A stretch of 64,000 bases of DNA from Pelecanus crispus. Lineage: Eukaryota > Chordata > Aves > Pelecaniformes > Pelecanidae. Location of the stretch: NCBI RefSeq assembly GCF_030463565.1, contig NC_134656.1, positions 7,054,501-7,118,500 on the forward strand. The letters are read 5' to 3'. The number at the start of each line of letters is the position of its first letter. Within the stretch, counting starts at the first letter, position 1. The notes below the pieces were generated by a model that saw nothing but the letters and a program-made list of their open reading frames with translations, was not told the DNA's origin and did no database searches. Below, in pieces: positions 1-14,110 of this stretch. Both the position numbers and the translations under genes were made by a program.

Positions 1-3000
1 TTCTTGGATAACAGCTTGAAATTGCCTTCAGGAAAAAGGAGGGTCCTGTGCTTTGGATGAAAAAAAAAAAAAAAAAATTAGGTATAAAATTAACTACTCT
101 TTCTTCCTCAGGCTAAACATGCGGTTAAGCTCACTAATATTATTCAACAACTTTACAGGTTGCATCCCTATTTGCTTTAGCTTTTAGGTTGATAAATGAG
201 TAAGTAAAAAAAAAAAATCTGTCAGGTATATTAAATTGCATTTGCAGCCCGCACTTCTACCTATCCTATACTAAATTACTTCCTGCAGCCAACTGAAACT
301 GTACTGAGCGGGAGAAATTTGAAGTACCTTTGGAAAAAATGCCTTCAAAACTGCTGAGGCCAGTGTCACCCACTGGATATAATACATTTTGAATCCAGAC
401 TTAAGTACACGACTGGTCACAGTGGGAGATCCTCTTTGTCAAAGCAGTTTAATGTTAATTGAGGAGAAAATAGTTTTATTAAACAACATGATAAAGGTGG
501 AAATATTATAACATCCATTACTGAATGCTTGGCGATCACAGAAATCAACAGTTTTGATCACATGAAATTACCGGCAAACTGAGAGGTGAGCAAACTGTCT
601 CCTGTGAGCTTCTGGGCTCTGTTTCTTTCCATGGGCCTGACCCAAGTGTCAGGAAGATCTGGTGGCTCCATCCCTCAGCAAACTTCTGGCTGGGCATTTT
701 CCCAATTCATCAAGCAAACAGAACAAAGCTTTTACGTACTCTTTTTAAGAGAGCTCCCAAAGGCAAAGAAAATTAGCTATTTAAGCGGTCAAAATAGATT
801 TTTATGTCAAAATAGAAGAGTAAACAAAATAATAGAATTGCCCTTCCCCCACCCTTCCTTCTACCTATTTTTCTATTGAAAAAAGCCAGATAATTGTTTT
901 ATTTATTTATTTGGATGCAAAATGAGGTTTCTTATGTGATTGGAAAAAACAACACTTTTTTTTTTTAATTTATTTTTCCTTTTGAAGATTTTCCACTGAA
1001 CACATACTTACCATTTTTTAATAGATCCTACCAACCACAGTGAAGCAAACACATGCAACTCAGTACTGAAATAATGTCATCCCTGGATTGCTTAAAGCTG
1101 TACAAAGATTAAAGCACACCAGTTCTACCTTGCTCAATCTGCAAGATTGCAAACTCCTACTTTAAGGCACGTGTGGTACTGCATTGCATGGGACTGTGTA
1201 TCCCAGGAAAAGGTCAAAGGGACTGATATCCTGTTGAGCAACATTTTCTATGACTGAGACAAATGGAGCATCAGATCAAAAGGAAGTAAGCCGAGTAAAG
1301 GATCAGCTTGCTATCAATTTGAAGACACAAGAAAGACAAAGCAATTCCATCAAGAAAAATTAGCCCACATAGATAAGAGATAGATGGTGAAACTGTTTCA
1401 AGATATGTCAATAAAACTACTTCATCAAAGTGGTAAATTGCCTATAAAATTAAATCTCTTAGTGAATTTGGACAACTTTTTTCTTTTTTTTTTCCAGTGA
1501 AAACATTTCCACAATAAAGTGTACCATTTGTAATTTCCAGACCTAAAGTTTTACAGCTTTTTCTTTTTGTAACAGATTTTCTTTCTGAAGATTTTTTAAC
1601 TGAGTTTGAAACAGTTGAAATTGAAGCAGTATCTCAAAGCATTTTAATTATGTCAAAATAACTGCTTTCAGGGTTTTAACTATTTCGCATTTTCCACTTT
1701 TCCCCCAATTGGGAAAAAAAAAACCAAAACCAAACAAACAAAAAAACCCAAATCAGAACCACCACCTAATTTAATTGTCTTCCACAGTCTTCCACGCTGC
1801 ACTAATGGACAGACACTGCGGGCAGGCACGGGCATTGCTATTTTTCCTCTGTGCCCATGGAAGAGAGCGATGTGCACCTCTAAAGAACCTGACAGGAAAG
1901 CAGAATGCTTTCCCACAGGTTGGGGTGCACCATGTCAGCAACTGCATGAATCTGTGCCCTGAGTTTTCAGCTTACTTGGTTGAAAAGTGAGACACACTAC
2001 ATTTTGGAGGCAGGAGACATCTGAAAAGCAAAAATTCCAATTCTTTCTGATACTAAATTCTGGATACAGACAGCAACCCAAGGAGATGTCTAGATCTACA
2101 GACCTAACTGTTTATTTATCTTGGCGGCTATGCCCCAGCTAGTGCTCAGTGGCAGAGAGCAGTTTCCTTCCCAACAATATGCCAAATGCACTTCTTGCTG
2201 ATTAAGCTGCATGGGTGAGAATAATTCCACCATGCTCGACTAGAAGAATGAGTGGCACCTTTGGGAAGATTATTCATAAGGGGAGCTGTTAAGCTGTAGC
2301 CCAGCAGGGCTTTCCCTCCCCTACTCTGCTTTAATCAAGAGTACAGGGCAGCAATTAGAGCCACCGTCAACAGCTGCTCCCGTACCATTGAGAAGCCACC
2401 ATCCTGCTGGGGCTCTGAAACACAGCTCTGGGATTGCAATTAACACACCAGTAACAGCTCTCTTCCAGATCAACAAGCTATGACCGCGCTCAGAAGGACA
2501 CTGGGCAGGTTCACTTGCAGTCACAAAGCTAAGTATCAGCAAGCCAAAACAATAGCATGGTGGCAAAGAATTGCTTGGGAATCTCTCTTTAAGGACAAGG
2601 ATACTGGCTTTGCCTTCATGTGTCCCCACTGGTAGTTCGCTAATGTTTAGCAGTGGTGACAACGTTAAGGAACGATCTGGATAAAACTCGGGAAGTCATT
2701 ACACCTGTTATGGTGTACCTGACACAACGATAAGATGTTCAGATACTAAATAATCCACAATTCGTTCCTTTGCTGGGGCAAAGTTGGCTTATTCTGCATA
2801 TGTCATAGTGAGAGGTACCGTGCACCCATTGATTGATACCTTATTTAAGCTTCCCATCTCCAATTTTAGCAGGCATCCGTCAGCTGAATGTTTAGCTCCA
2901 GTGAACACATTGGCCATGGGAGATCAGGGCATAACTACAACAACGCTGTCTACAAAGGAGAGTCTTTCCATGACAGTAATTTCCCAGGAACTTTCAAATA

Positions 3001-3860
3001 TTTATTTTGTCCTCAAGTCTTCTGTGTCTGGAAAAGACACACTCAGGCTTTTGGATTAACATAAACAGTGTATGAAATTGAGCACAGCATTAGGATTCAG
3101 GCCCCTCTAGCTACCTGCAAATGTAGAGGAAGTTCAGGATTACTAGCACATAATTGTGGAGTTGGGGGAGCCAGCCCAGCATTTGACTTTTCCCTTGGTT
3201 CAGATTTCCCTGCATATAGAAGGAGTGGGTGGATATGGCAAGACATACAGTATTTATATATCAGCTGATGTCACATCTGAAAGCAATTCTAGATTTACTA
3301 TTACAACTCTTCCTTCATCTAGGCAATAACTACCTGCCTGCTAAAAGGCATCAGATTCTTTTATTGTTAAAATGAAACCGGACCTGGTACCCTGGGGCAA
3401 CTGATTTCAATCTCCAAGTTCATATGGTTTTTCTTGCTGACAAGACTGGTTTGAAGGAGAGCCAAAATGCCAGTGGCAGTTGCCCTTGCTAAGAAGAACC
3501 TTGAAAGACGTTATGATGATTGTTAGTAGAGTACGCACACAATTTTCTACAATAAACTGGCAGATTATAACTGGTTCCCTCAATACTGCACATGGGATTG
3601 ATGTGAGGAGGGTACAGGAGGCAGTTTGTGTTCTATTGCAGAACGGATAAGAAATCTTGAGTTTGCAGGAAGTCAAAGCGTCTCCCCGGTGTCGCGCTGC
3701 ACTGCCAACTGGTCGTCCCCCAAATGCAGGAGGCGCTGACTGATCATTTACACGTGCAAATACCGGATTTTCATGTAGTCTAAGAGCCCTCTTACACAGA
3801 AGCAATAGTAACTTTGTGCATTTTGCTGGTATATGTGCCATTGCCTGATCAGTCTTTTTG

Positions 3861-3878
3861 AGTATCAGGCCTGATACT
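3861..3878. repeat. Perfect 18-bp palindrome
   Basis: AGTATCAGGCCTGATACT is its own reverse complement with no spacer. The centre CAGGCCTG is AP-2-like. Confidence 0.9.
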
Positions 3879-6800
3879 TTAGGGGTAGAAAGCATGCAGA
3901 AGATTCACCCATTCTGAAGTGACTGAAAAGCTAGAAACTGTTACTCAATAATTTTAGGAAATTTCAGAATAGTGATATTGCACTGTTGGTGTTCCTATAG
4001 CTGTTTCCACACGCTTGTGCTACGTTGCCATGTGATGCACTATAACACCACAAGCACCTGACTCTGCTGTGCAGGGCATGATTATAAACTTACCCGACAA
4101 CACATGTGATCCTGGAGGAGCATCTCGCTTAGCTCATCTCCTCTGCTTTCCCTGCCTTCAATGGAACTGTGTTCTCTGCAAGGTCTCTGCAGTTTTCATA
4201 AAGAAACTGCATACCATGCTCACCTTAAAGTAGGCTGGTATTTGAGCTCTGGTTTCTCTTAAAGGAGGATGACAGTTATTAAGAAGAAATAATTTTTTTC
4301 TTACTATTCAATTGTTGCATTTGCAGCACTTTCTAGGCAGAGGTTTAATATGGTAGGTTTGTCTATGCTAAGCGGTTGCTCTGAATAAGTGCACCAAACA
4401 GTTCCAGTTTTTCTGGACCTGCTGCATTTTTCTACATTTTGCAAACACTTTAGAAAAAAAAGAAGAGGGGGGAAGGCAACAGCAGCTACTGAAACCCTTA
4501 GGCTGCTGGGCAGCTCAAGGAGCTCCTGGCCCATGGCACCTACCAGGGGCCTGTGCATCTCTACGATTGTCTGTCTGCTCTAAAATGCTTCAACCAACGT
4601 CCCCTTCTGCTGGGGCCAGGGACTCACACAGATACAACTTCCTTGGCTGCCCAAAGCAGTTACTAAGCTTAGCTGAAAGCAGTTTCAACCATTTTGACTC
4701 CAGGACGAAACCACCCTTATGAAAACTTAAGCGAAGAGCACTCTGTTGGTTTTCATTCACATCTTCTGCTACGTTGGTGCACATGTGCGTGTGCAGACTA
4801 GCTCTCCGCCAGGCAGAGGGACTCTGCCCAAACTAGCAATCGGAGGCAGGGAGACCAGCGCACTGCACACCGCTTGCAGCTCTCCTGGCCCTGAGCCAAC
4901 GCCGCAGCCCGCAGGAGCCAGGAGCGCCAGGGCACGCTGCATGGGCAGAGGGGGGCCCGAGCTCTGCACCCAAGCACCCTCCAGGGCAAGGGAAAACCTG
5001 CGAGGGCAACGTCACCGCTGGGAATGGAACCAGCATTAGCTGAGTTTCCAATAGCAGCTTTTCCTGTATGAGCAAAAGGCTGCAATGATCTTCCTGGCCA
5101 AATGGTCCCAAGAGCTCTCCAGCAATTTGTTGCAGTGAGAAGTTACTATTCCCCAATCAGCTAACTGGAGAGAAATCTTGGTCCAAAGGTAGCCATGTAC
5201 TCCGTGGCAGACAAGCATATTCCTTGGGAGTCTCCATACCCACTTCCAGAACTCAGTTCAACAGCCTATTTATTGTCGTTGTTATTATTTTTCTTTAAAA
5301 TAGACTATAATTTTTGATACTGAAGCTTGGATCGACAAGATCTCATCTCGTGAACGAAATATTAAATTAGCCACTTTGGAGTGAGTGATGTATAAGAAGG
5401 GACCAGATCAAAAGGCAGATCACCCTTACCCAACGATCTACCATATCCGGAGAAAAATTTTGTATGCGATCGTTCCACAGGTACGGCTTCTGGTTCTTGA
5501 TTTTAACATGTAACTGAGTATATTTAGTTTTCCCAGTATTATTAAACCATTGCAAATGGATGTTTGACGATTTTTAGCAGTGCATGTAACAGACATGGAC
5601 TGCATGTCACTTCTGACTTCTCTTTTACTTTCTTCTATTTTGTTCTAACATTTCCTAGGCAGAAAAACTTAAGAGCCTTCCAGAAATTCTTTGTGTGAGA
5701 TGCAGACCCCAGCCAGGAACCAGCATACCTACCAACAGCAGGCAATATCAGAGAAAGGCAATAGTCACAAGCATGCCCTGCACATTAGGGGTTTTTTGTG
5801 TTTCTGGATGATCAGGTTAAACATTTTGGTTGAATGCTGTTTCTTAGGCAGCCTTAGTTTCTTCAGCAATCTTAGAAGAACAAATATAGCTCTTGTGCCT
5901 ATTCTTGCTAGAATTCATACGTCTTTTCACTCTATTGTTCCATAAACAAGACAAAAAAGCAATTTGTTAGATTCTGAGATTTAATGCAATCTATTCCAGC
6001 CCAGCACATGGTTTTCTCCCTGGTAACCACATTTTCATAACACACTCCCTTAGAACTCCCAGCCTCTGGAATATCTGCCCACCGAGTCAATGCAAACCAG
6101 GGGTTTAGCCCTCCCAGCTCACCAAAGAGCCTCTTTTCACCCTTCACTATGAGGATCTGGGAGGTGGAAAGAGCTGCTAAACAATGTGGGATTCTGAAAG
6201 AAAAGACAATTCCTGTTACCGGAGTATTTTGGATCTGTATATGTGTAAATAGTCTGTTAATAGATAGCAACAGATGGCTCTTAACTTAGCAACTGCATAA
6301 ATATAGCAAGTTTTATTTGATGAGATCTGAGGTGGTTGATGGAGCTGTTTGTTTACTAGTGTATTTTTTTAAATAAGATCATCCGCAGTGCCCAGAGCAT
6401 TGTCTGGGTGCTCTTCTATTACAGTTTGTAAAACTCCAAATAAAAATGAGGCAAGCCGATCGTTCTTTGGAGCTTTGCCTGTGCAATAATAGGGTTCTGC
6501 TTGCATCACTAAGTATTCAAAACAAAGCAAAAAGAATCAAAATAGCAAGTTTTTACAGCTATGAATTTGCAGTTGTGCTCATCCACACACGAAGATGACA
6601 CAGCTTCCATGTGTTTTTACTACTGCTGTTCGCCTAACCGAGGTAAAGTGACAAGTAGACAGCTATGAGGATGCACGGGAGACATGCATTTTGGAGTAGT
6701 CTCACACTGTTACACCCACCTTCCTCTCAAGTACATTAAGGTCATGTCAAAAAGTCACAGTTTTATATGTGCTGGCAACCCTAGATGGCCTTATCTTATC

Positions 6801-7754
6801 TATTTCTCTCACCAGAACGGGATCATAAATAAGCAGTAAGTTTGTAATAGAACATTTTAAAAGAGGTGGAAGAGCATGAGTAGATGTCAAGGCTTCTTTC
6901 TCACAGCAATCTAAAACTACGTGGAATTGATTTACAGTTCTGACCTGTAAATTCCTCCCTCGCTTCTCCACTCACTCGCTGCGTTTGCGAGAGTCATGCA
7001 GAAGCACAGCCTCCTGCATCGTGGCATGCCGGCCCCATATGCACATGCACAGAGTCACTCTTTCCACTAACAGTTGTCACTACCACACACACTCAGACGC
7101 TGCCCCAGGGCACAGTGTAACTATCCTACTTCTAACAGACGCAGCCAGAGCAGACACAGAACAACTTGTGTACCCCCCGGTACAAATATGATAAACACAA
7201 CACCCACAACAGTGGTTTGTGGAGCAAAGCAAGTAGATGGAGAACTAGTCTGGACTGCACTGGCATTCAGATATTGGTATATATGCTTCTCAGAAGATTA
7301 AAATAGAGATGAAATACAACTATAGCATAAGCAGACTTGCAAAAATAGCCTTCCTTCCCTACCACGTGCAACTTTTTAATCAAAACACTGCTAAGAGCAT
7401 ATACGTGCAGACAGCATAGGCGCCCAACTCACAAACTCCATTGCTGAAGCTACCATATGCAGTTAGCTTTGCAAGATAGGACTTTGCATGCACTGAAGAC
7501 AGTTGTGCAAACAAATGAGGGCATCGAGTCACTGCAGCTGGAGGGGACACAGTCACAGCAGCCTCAGACGGGGGAGTTCAGCTCTTTAGTTTTGCTGGCG
7601 TCTCAAGCAGGTTTGGCAACACTGCTCTCCTCCCTCTGTCAGTGGCACTGTGGGCACCTGAGCAGCCCAACAAAGCTCCCTGCCAGCCTCTGCGCGGGTG
7701 TACTCCAAGCTACCAACTTGCTCACAATTTGTTAATTAGTCTAGTATGACCACC

Positions 7755-7780
7755 AAAAAAAAAAAAAAAAAAAAAAAAAA
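7755..7780 (+). repeat. A26 homopolymer
   Basis: Run of 26 A with no retroposon body recognised upstream. Confidence 0.9.
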
Positions 7781-10251
7781 TAGAAATCAGAGACCCCAGG
7801 ACTCTAGAAATGCCCTTGGATTTTCTGTTTAGCAGCTATTATGAAGATATGTCAGCCAAGGGTTTTGGTCATCCCCATCACCTTTCAAATGATTTCTGCT
7901 TCAAAACATTTCCTTAATCTTTTTTTTTTTTTTTTTAAAGTTTGCTTCAATCTAAAATTCCATTCAACGAAGACTTGCAGAAAGAAAAGAAACCTCTATC
8001 TTTCCAATGTGGGAAGGAACCAAACCAAGATACTCTCATTTTTCTCTGAGGAGGAGTGCATTTGTGCTGCAGCATGGTCAGCTGATGGAGGAAGCTCTCC
8101 CAGACTTAGGTAGCACATTTAGAAGAGAAAAGATTTGTTTGAGCAAATTCACTCCTTTCTTCACGTATCTCTCAGCATCTTTCTGTTTATAATTTTGTCA
8201 TTTCAAGCATGCAGGATAGGCTGGTTGGTTGACAAATCATATATACTTCAGTTTTGGTCAGTGTTGAGTGGTGCTCTAACTTCCTAACTTGATGTTTTCA
8301 AAGAAGCTTTCTTTTGCAATAGTTTATATTTCAAAAGGAAAAAAAATCCTCCTGCTTGCTTTGTTTAAGAGAAAGAGACAAGAAGCTAAAGTAAAATAAA
8401 AGGAAAATGTGTGGAGAGTTTTTTTACAAATTAAGCCTTCTAGTGACAGAAAATGATGTAAGCCTCTTAAAAGCAAACTGAAATGGGAGTTTGCCTTGTA
8501 ACTTCAAAACCAATAATACTCACATTTCTTCTTTATGTTTTTAACACTGAAAATTCTGTCCAGTGAAATACTGAAAACATTGTTCCTCATCAAGACCCTT
8601 CTTTCCCATGCCTCTGTGGGTGCAGGCAGGACAGGAGAGTGCATCAACCAGCCCACCTCTGAATGGTGTGTCTGGTTTGCTCTTAGTCTGATTTCACATA
8701 GAAAATGGGTTTGTGAATATGTGGGGTGTAGGCGTGAGCTCCCCTTGCTGCCTCAACATCGTTTGAATCTATTGACCAAGTTAAACTAACTCAGAAAAAC
8801 AAAGTGTCATCTCACACTTAAAAAGGTACCAGAAAATCAACAGAAAGAGGAACACCTGATAAATGTTCAGACACAAGAGAGCATCAGCTAGACCTTTCAC
8901 TTTCTCCAACACCAAAGCTCATCAGCCACAGGACCCCTGTGGAGCCAAGCTTTTATTAGTGTCATGGAGGTACTTTTTTTAAAAAAAAAAAAAACAAACC
9001 AAAACAAAGTTTCTGTCTGGCTCCAGGATTATTTTACAGGAAAACACATGAAGATTGAAGCAGGAAAATACCAAGCCTTCATGCCGCACCCACTACAGCT
9101 TAAAAAAAAAAAAAAACATAGCAAAAATTTTTATCCTCTTTCATAAGACAGTGAAAGTTTTAATTAAAATTAAGAGGAAATATTCATCCTCTTAAAGTTA
9201 AGCTAGAAGCAGTATATAAGAGCTCCATCCACAGCCATGCAACATTAGTATGAACTTGAGCCCATTCCAAATGTCCCAACCTTAGTGCTGCAAGCAAATT
9301 CTTGTTCTTCACTCACTTTAAAGAAAGACCAAGCCACAGCTTCAGCCACTCTCCCACCTACTTCTCTCCCCTTAGTCCACTTTTCTGAAGATTATTCTTC
9401 AGAGGACGCATCTCAGAGCCATCTCTCCCTCCGTTTCAGCCTTGCACTTTTCATAGGCAACACCAAAACAACTGCGCGCTCCACCCCATACTCTGCTCCT
9501 TCGGTGCTCTCTGTCCTTGGCACAGTGACATTGACAGCTGTATTTCAGATGCCAGTGGGAACGGATGTCCTCTTACAGGAAGACAAATTGGAAGTGGCAT
9601 GTGGAGGATGATTGACACCACATGTAAGTTCTTATTCTGTCAAAGCTTTACAATGTTGTTAGTTGTCAAACCCAACCACCCTGCCATTGCTTTGCCACAA
9701 TCCTACATGATGCCCAATGTCTACCAGGCTTTTCATCTGCTCACAGTAATGTTCGCAAATTCCTTTCCCAGGGTTGTACATATACCTTCTGCATAGCCTA
9801 AAGTCATGAAGTCTTGTGAAAGTTCATTTGCTTTGTAGAGGATGCTGTGAAAATATTTTTGCTTACTAGACTTATAAGAGAGGAGGTTCTCTTAAATTCA
9901 GGGGTTTTTTTAAATTAAAGAAAAAAAATTAAAATACTAGCTCTAGAGCAAAAACTGCTCATGCACTACCAAACTCTGCATTTAATGGGTGAGACTTGGG
10001 GGGGGGGGGAGAATCATCAGACTTGGAATTCTCCCTTTGCAGCGTTCAGCAAATTCACCTCAAAGTTTAGCCAATACAGGAACTGCCAGACCAGTTCAGC
10101 TGACGATCACAACAGTCCTGAATCCTGACACCCACACAGCCCAACTCTGGCTACACACAGAAAGACACCTCGAAGTACTTGGCTACAGAATCACTTCTAC
10201 ACAAGGAGGGGGGGGTGTGGTGTGGATATCACTGTCATTCATCAGTTATGT

Positions 10252-10313
10252 AAAGTTTTACTTCTGCCCTGGAGCAGAAAGGAAAGTTTTACTTCCACCC
10301 TGGAGGAGAAAGA
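10252..10313 (+). repeat. 31-bp tandem duplication, two copies
   Basis: Copies 10252-10282 and 10283-10313 both begin AAAGTTTTACTTC and contain CCCTGGAG.AGAAAG; I count four mismatches in 31. A local tandem duplication with no recognised function. Confidence 0.85.
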
Positions 10314-11624
10314 TCTACATCCTTCCACAAAACCGACTGTTTTGTTAGGGGGAGGTTCCCTTTTTTTGGTTAATAACGTAGCAAATTTGAATGCTTACAT
10401 TAACCAGAGAACCATTACAGAGATAAGGATTAAAGCATATTGGCAATCTTCTAGCTTACAAAAAAGTTTTCTTTATGATCTCACAAGGTTTGTTTCATTG
10501 CATTTAGCAGAGCCAGCTCCTACTATCGGTTCAACAGTCTTGTGAACCCAGTAAGTCAGATCCAAAGGTCATTTCCAGTAGTAAATATCTGCAGAGCCAG
10601 AAACTGCTAGGTACCCAAATCACTGATGAACTTGATAAAATTTTGTGTGCCAGATTGTCATAAAATGATAGAAAACAAGAACTAACAACGACAGAAATGA
10701 CACATATGTATTGGAACATCTTGTCAATGAGCACTTTCCTGCTCATTCATTTTTGTACCATGTTGTCAGGAAACTATTTCAGTTTAAACAAGAGAGTTTT
10801 AAAATATTCACAGATTAATCTAACTCAATAAAAACATGCAATGTGGCTTTTTATTCAGATCTGAGAATCTGCTCAGGCATTAAAATGCAGAACAACTAAA
10901 AAAACAAAACATATTTTTACTAGAAAAATCAATATGCTTAGTACAGTAACAAAAGAGCAGAGACAGTTGAATGGAGATTTAGTTCCTTCCTTGGACTACC
11001 TGTATATTTACAGTTCCTGTCATGCCCATTGTGCTTGGATGCACCTCCCTGTTCTCACTGAGGGTTCAGTTCCAAGGGTTTGGTAAGTGTTGAATTTCTA
11101 AGCATTTTTCCAGCCATCATGTCACACTGCAGAGCAAACCTTTCTTCAGAGAAGCAAGCAAGATGATCTTCTACCAAAATAAGTGAAAGAAGCTAGGCCT
11201 TAAATGCTGTGCACTTGAGAGCTCAGTGCTTTTTTTTTTTTTTTCCCCCCTATTACAATTTCAAAAGCTGATCTACACCATATTTGAACCCTGGTAACCC
11301 AACCAATTCCATTGTAACTGTTAATAACTATATAGAATTAATCATAATTAAACAAAGGGAAATAAAGAGAAAATAAATCCAATGACATCAACCCTCCCCT
11401 CCCTTTTGTGTTACTGTCTTAGTTACAAAAGGATACTGGATATTTTGCTAAAAGGAAGATGAGAATTTTAGCTTCAAGAAAAGATGTCACCTTTAGACTT
11501 CTGTAACCCCTTTATTTACTCACAGACTTCATAGAAAGCTGCAAATCCTATGAATCTCAACCAGGAGAAGGGAAAACAAAAATCAAGGCAACAAAACAAT
11601 GGTCAGACCTCATTTCAGCTCCCT

Positions 11625-12000
11625 GCAAGGGTCAATGGAAAGGAGGCTGAGGGGAGACCTTATCGCTCTCTACAACTACCTGAAAGGAGGTTGTAGTGAG
11701 GTGGGTGTTGGGCTCTTCTCCCAAGTAACTAGCAATAGGACAAGAGGAAATGGCCTCAAGTTGCATCAGGGGAGGTTTAGATTGGATATTAGGAAAAATT
11801 TCTTCACGGAAAGAGTGGTCAAGCATTGGAACAGGCTGCCCAGAGAGGTGGTGGAGTCCCCATCCCTGGAGGTGTTCAAAAAATGGGTAGACGTAGCATT
11901 TCAGGACATGGTTTACTAGGCATGGTGGTGTTGGGTTGACGGTTGGACTGATGATCTTAGCGGTCCTTTCCAACCTTATTGATCCTATCCTAGTTTTACT
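11625..12000 (+). mobile_element. CR1 LINE, 5'-truncated 3' end
   Basis: A typical avian CR1 non-LTR retrotransposon tail: GAGGCTGAGGGGAGACCTTA, then ACAACTACCTGAAAGGAGG, AGGCTGCCCAGAGAGGTGGT, CCCTGGAGGTGTTCAA and GGTTGGACTGATGATCTTAG. The open frame across it is the remnant of the reverse transcriptase C-terminus and is not a host gene. The 3' terminal ATTCTATG-type repeat is degraded to ATTGATCCTATCCTA. Confidence 0.95.
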
Positions 12001-12064
12001 CATTAAAAAATAATCCAACCATCAAGCCAGGAAACATGAAATTAATTATTACTCTACCCTTAAC

Positions 12065-12157
12065 TGGTTTAGTGGTGGACTTGGCAGTGTTAGGTTAATG
12101 GTTGGACTTGATGATCTTAAAGGTCTTTTCCAACCTAAATAATTCTGTGATTCTATA
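12065..12157 (+). mobile_element. Second CR1 3' end, about 90 bp
   Basis: GTTGGACTTGATGATCTTAA, then AGGTCTTTTCCAACCT and the terminal ATTCTGTGATTCTAT repeat. It is the last 90 bp of a CR1 in the same orientation, about 65 bp after the first copy. It represents either a separate heavily truncated insertion or a rearranged double tail. Confidence 0.9.
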
Positions 12158-13521
12158 ATTCACAGTTAAAAAGAGTCAGCTGAATCCTCAACTTGTTCTC
12201 AGGTCTGCAAAGTTGAAAAAGCATGTTTCATAACCCAAATGCCTTTTTCCCATGACATTCAGTTTAGGTTGGGGTAGAAGAGGGAGAACAGAGCCTTGGA
12301 GAGGCAATCACCAGTGGAGAGCTCCTGTATTGAGTTTTCTCCGCTGGAATCAAAATGCACATCTAGCAGACTGTCACTCAGGGGTGCCTCCTCTGTATGA
12401 CAGCATGAACTGAACCATGCCTGTTCCGTGCTGCACAGTAAATGTTATGTAAACACCAAGGATGTCTTCATGCATGGATTAGAAGGATTGCACAAGTTTA
12501 AGGTGCTCTGTTGCTTAGTTTGGGAGAACTCATCAAGATGCAGGGCAAGCTGCATGTGGTACTGCCTTGCCAGTATCTGCTAAACTGTGAGTGATCGAGT
12601 GATATCATGGGGTTGTGGCATTTATCCACACCCCATTCACAACTGCACCCATCTAGCTTCCAGCATGGCAGCAAAGAAAAACAAACAACCCTGGGACATC
12701 ACATTATGCAGGTTGGAAGAGTGTGTTTTGACTGATGGAGCAATTCCTAAAGAATCACAGGGTATTTAGCAGATGGTATTTTGAACTTGAGTAGCATTTT
12801 CTGCCTTTGGAGAAGTCAATCACTTGAGACCTATTAGCACAGTACTACATACTGACACACCAGCTCAGGCGAGTATAAGTAGTTCAAACAGAGTCCAGAT
12901 TTCTCCCTGCAGAAAGGCCAGGCTGGACTGCTGCTGGGTCCAGTTAGTTCACCTGCACCTCTGTCCAGTACTGCTCACGGAGTGAGGGCAAAACTGGGGG
13001 TTTCCTTTCCCTGGGCTGCTGAAACACTCTGTTGCAAATGTTCACATATACTTTTTCTTTTTTTAGTTATAGTAATTCTATTAAGAGGATCAGAAGAACA
13101 AAAATAATGAAGTGAACGCAGAAGTCTTATCATTAGCAAAGGATTTCATCAGAAAAACACCTACAAGTCAGGGCAGGAACTACACTTTGCTTTGCGTTTG
13201 GAACACAGCTTGCGCGTCCTTGTACTACCACAGTGCAAATACTTAGTTATTTACTGAAAGAACGGGGGGGAAAAAAAAGAATGAGTTCTATGGTTGCATA
13301 ATCAGGACCCTAGAAACTTGGAGGTGCTTGAATTAATACTTTTTTTAATTTTGAAAAGCTTGAGTGTGGAAATTCAGCCCACCACCACTTAAATACTGTT
13401 ACTGTGTCCCCATGGGACCTTGCTGCTCAGTGCATTGGGCAGATGGTGCTTGTAGAACAGGAATCCTCTCCATACCTGGGATGCCTCAAGCTTTGTTTAC
13501 CACCTGTCATCAAAAAAAAGG

Positions 13522-13545
13522 AAAAAAAAAAAAAAAAAAAAAAAA
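13522..13545 (+). repeat. A24 homopolymer
   Basis: Run of 24 A. A T/G-rich low-complexity stretch with TTTTG repeats follows at 13600-13700. Confidence 0.9.
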
Positions 13546-14110
13546 GGCAAAACAGACCAGCAAATTTATCTTTACTACAACTTGATAGGATGAGCTGCTT
13601 TTTGGGAATTTTGGTGATTTTGGGGCTTGTTGGGATTATTTTGTTGTGGTTGTTATTCTGGGGTCTTTTTGGTGGGTTTTTTTTTGTTTTGTTTTGTTTT
13701 TCCTATAGTAGCTGGAATACAAAGAAGACGACTAAAATTCTCAAGGATTAGCTATTTCTGGATGCCCTGCTGGAAACACCAAAACCTAATTTACTTAAAA
13801 AAGCATTCAGTATTTTTATGGCATGTAATATATCCAATGAGCAGTTCCCCAGGCTTCACTCAGAGCCATGGTTACACAATAATTCCCAAATGAGAAGTCA
13901 AGACCTCAAATGAGGCAGTTGCAAACAATTCTGGGTTAAACAAGAAGGGCAGATACTTGGTATGACAAATCCATCCCAATGTTTCAAGCCTGCCAAAATT
14001 ATGAGCCATGAAATTTTTGGACAGAAATTGTTTCCTAACCTTCACACAGTGTCATCAGAAACAGCAGATTAAGTGGACCAAGAAACATATCTCTTACAAA
14101 CATGTCTCCC

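Larger units (their letters stand above)
1..11600. other. Intergenic desert, leftmost part
   Basis: No exon, RNA gene or mobile element could be supported. It contains several A/T homopolymers (60-77, 7755-7780, 7920-7936), a G12 run (9998-10009), the 18-bp palindrome at 3861 and the 31-bp tandem at 10252. The longest open frame (162 codons, minus strand, 3407-3895) has no family resemblance or splice context. Confidence 0.7.

Noticed and set aside
3407..3895. 162-codon minus-strand open frame
   Set aside because: No family resemblance and no supporting gene structure.
11599..11919. 106-codon frame as a host gene
   Set aside because: It is the C-terminal remnant of CR1 reverse transcriptase; flanking DNA is the CR1 3' end.
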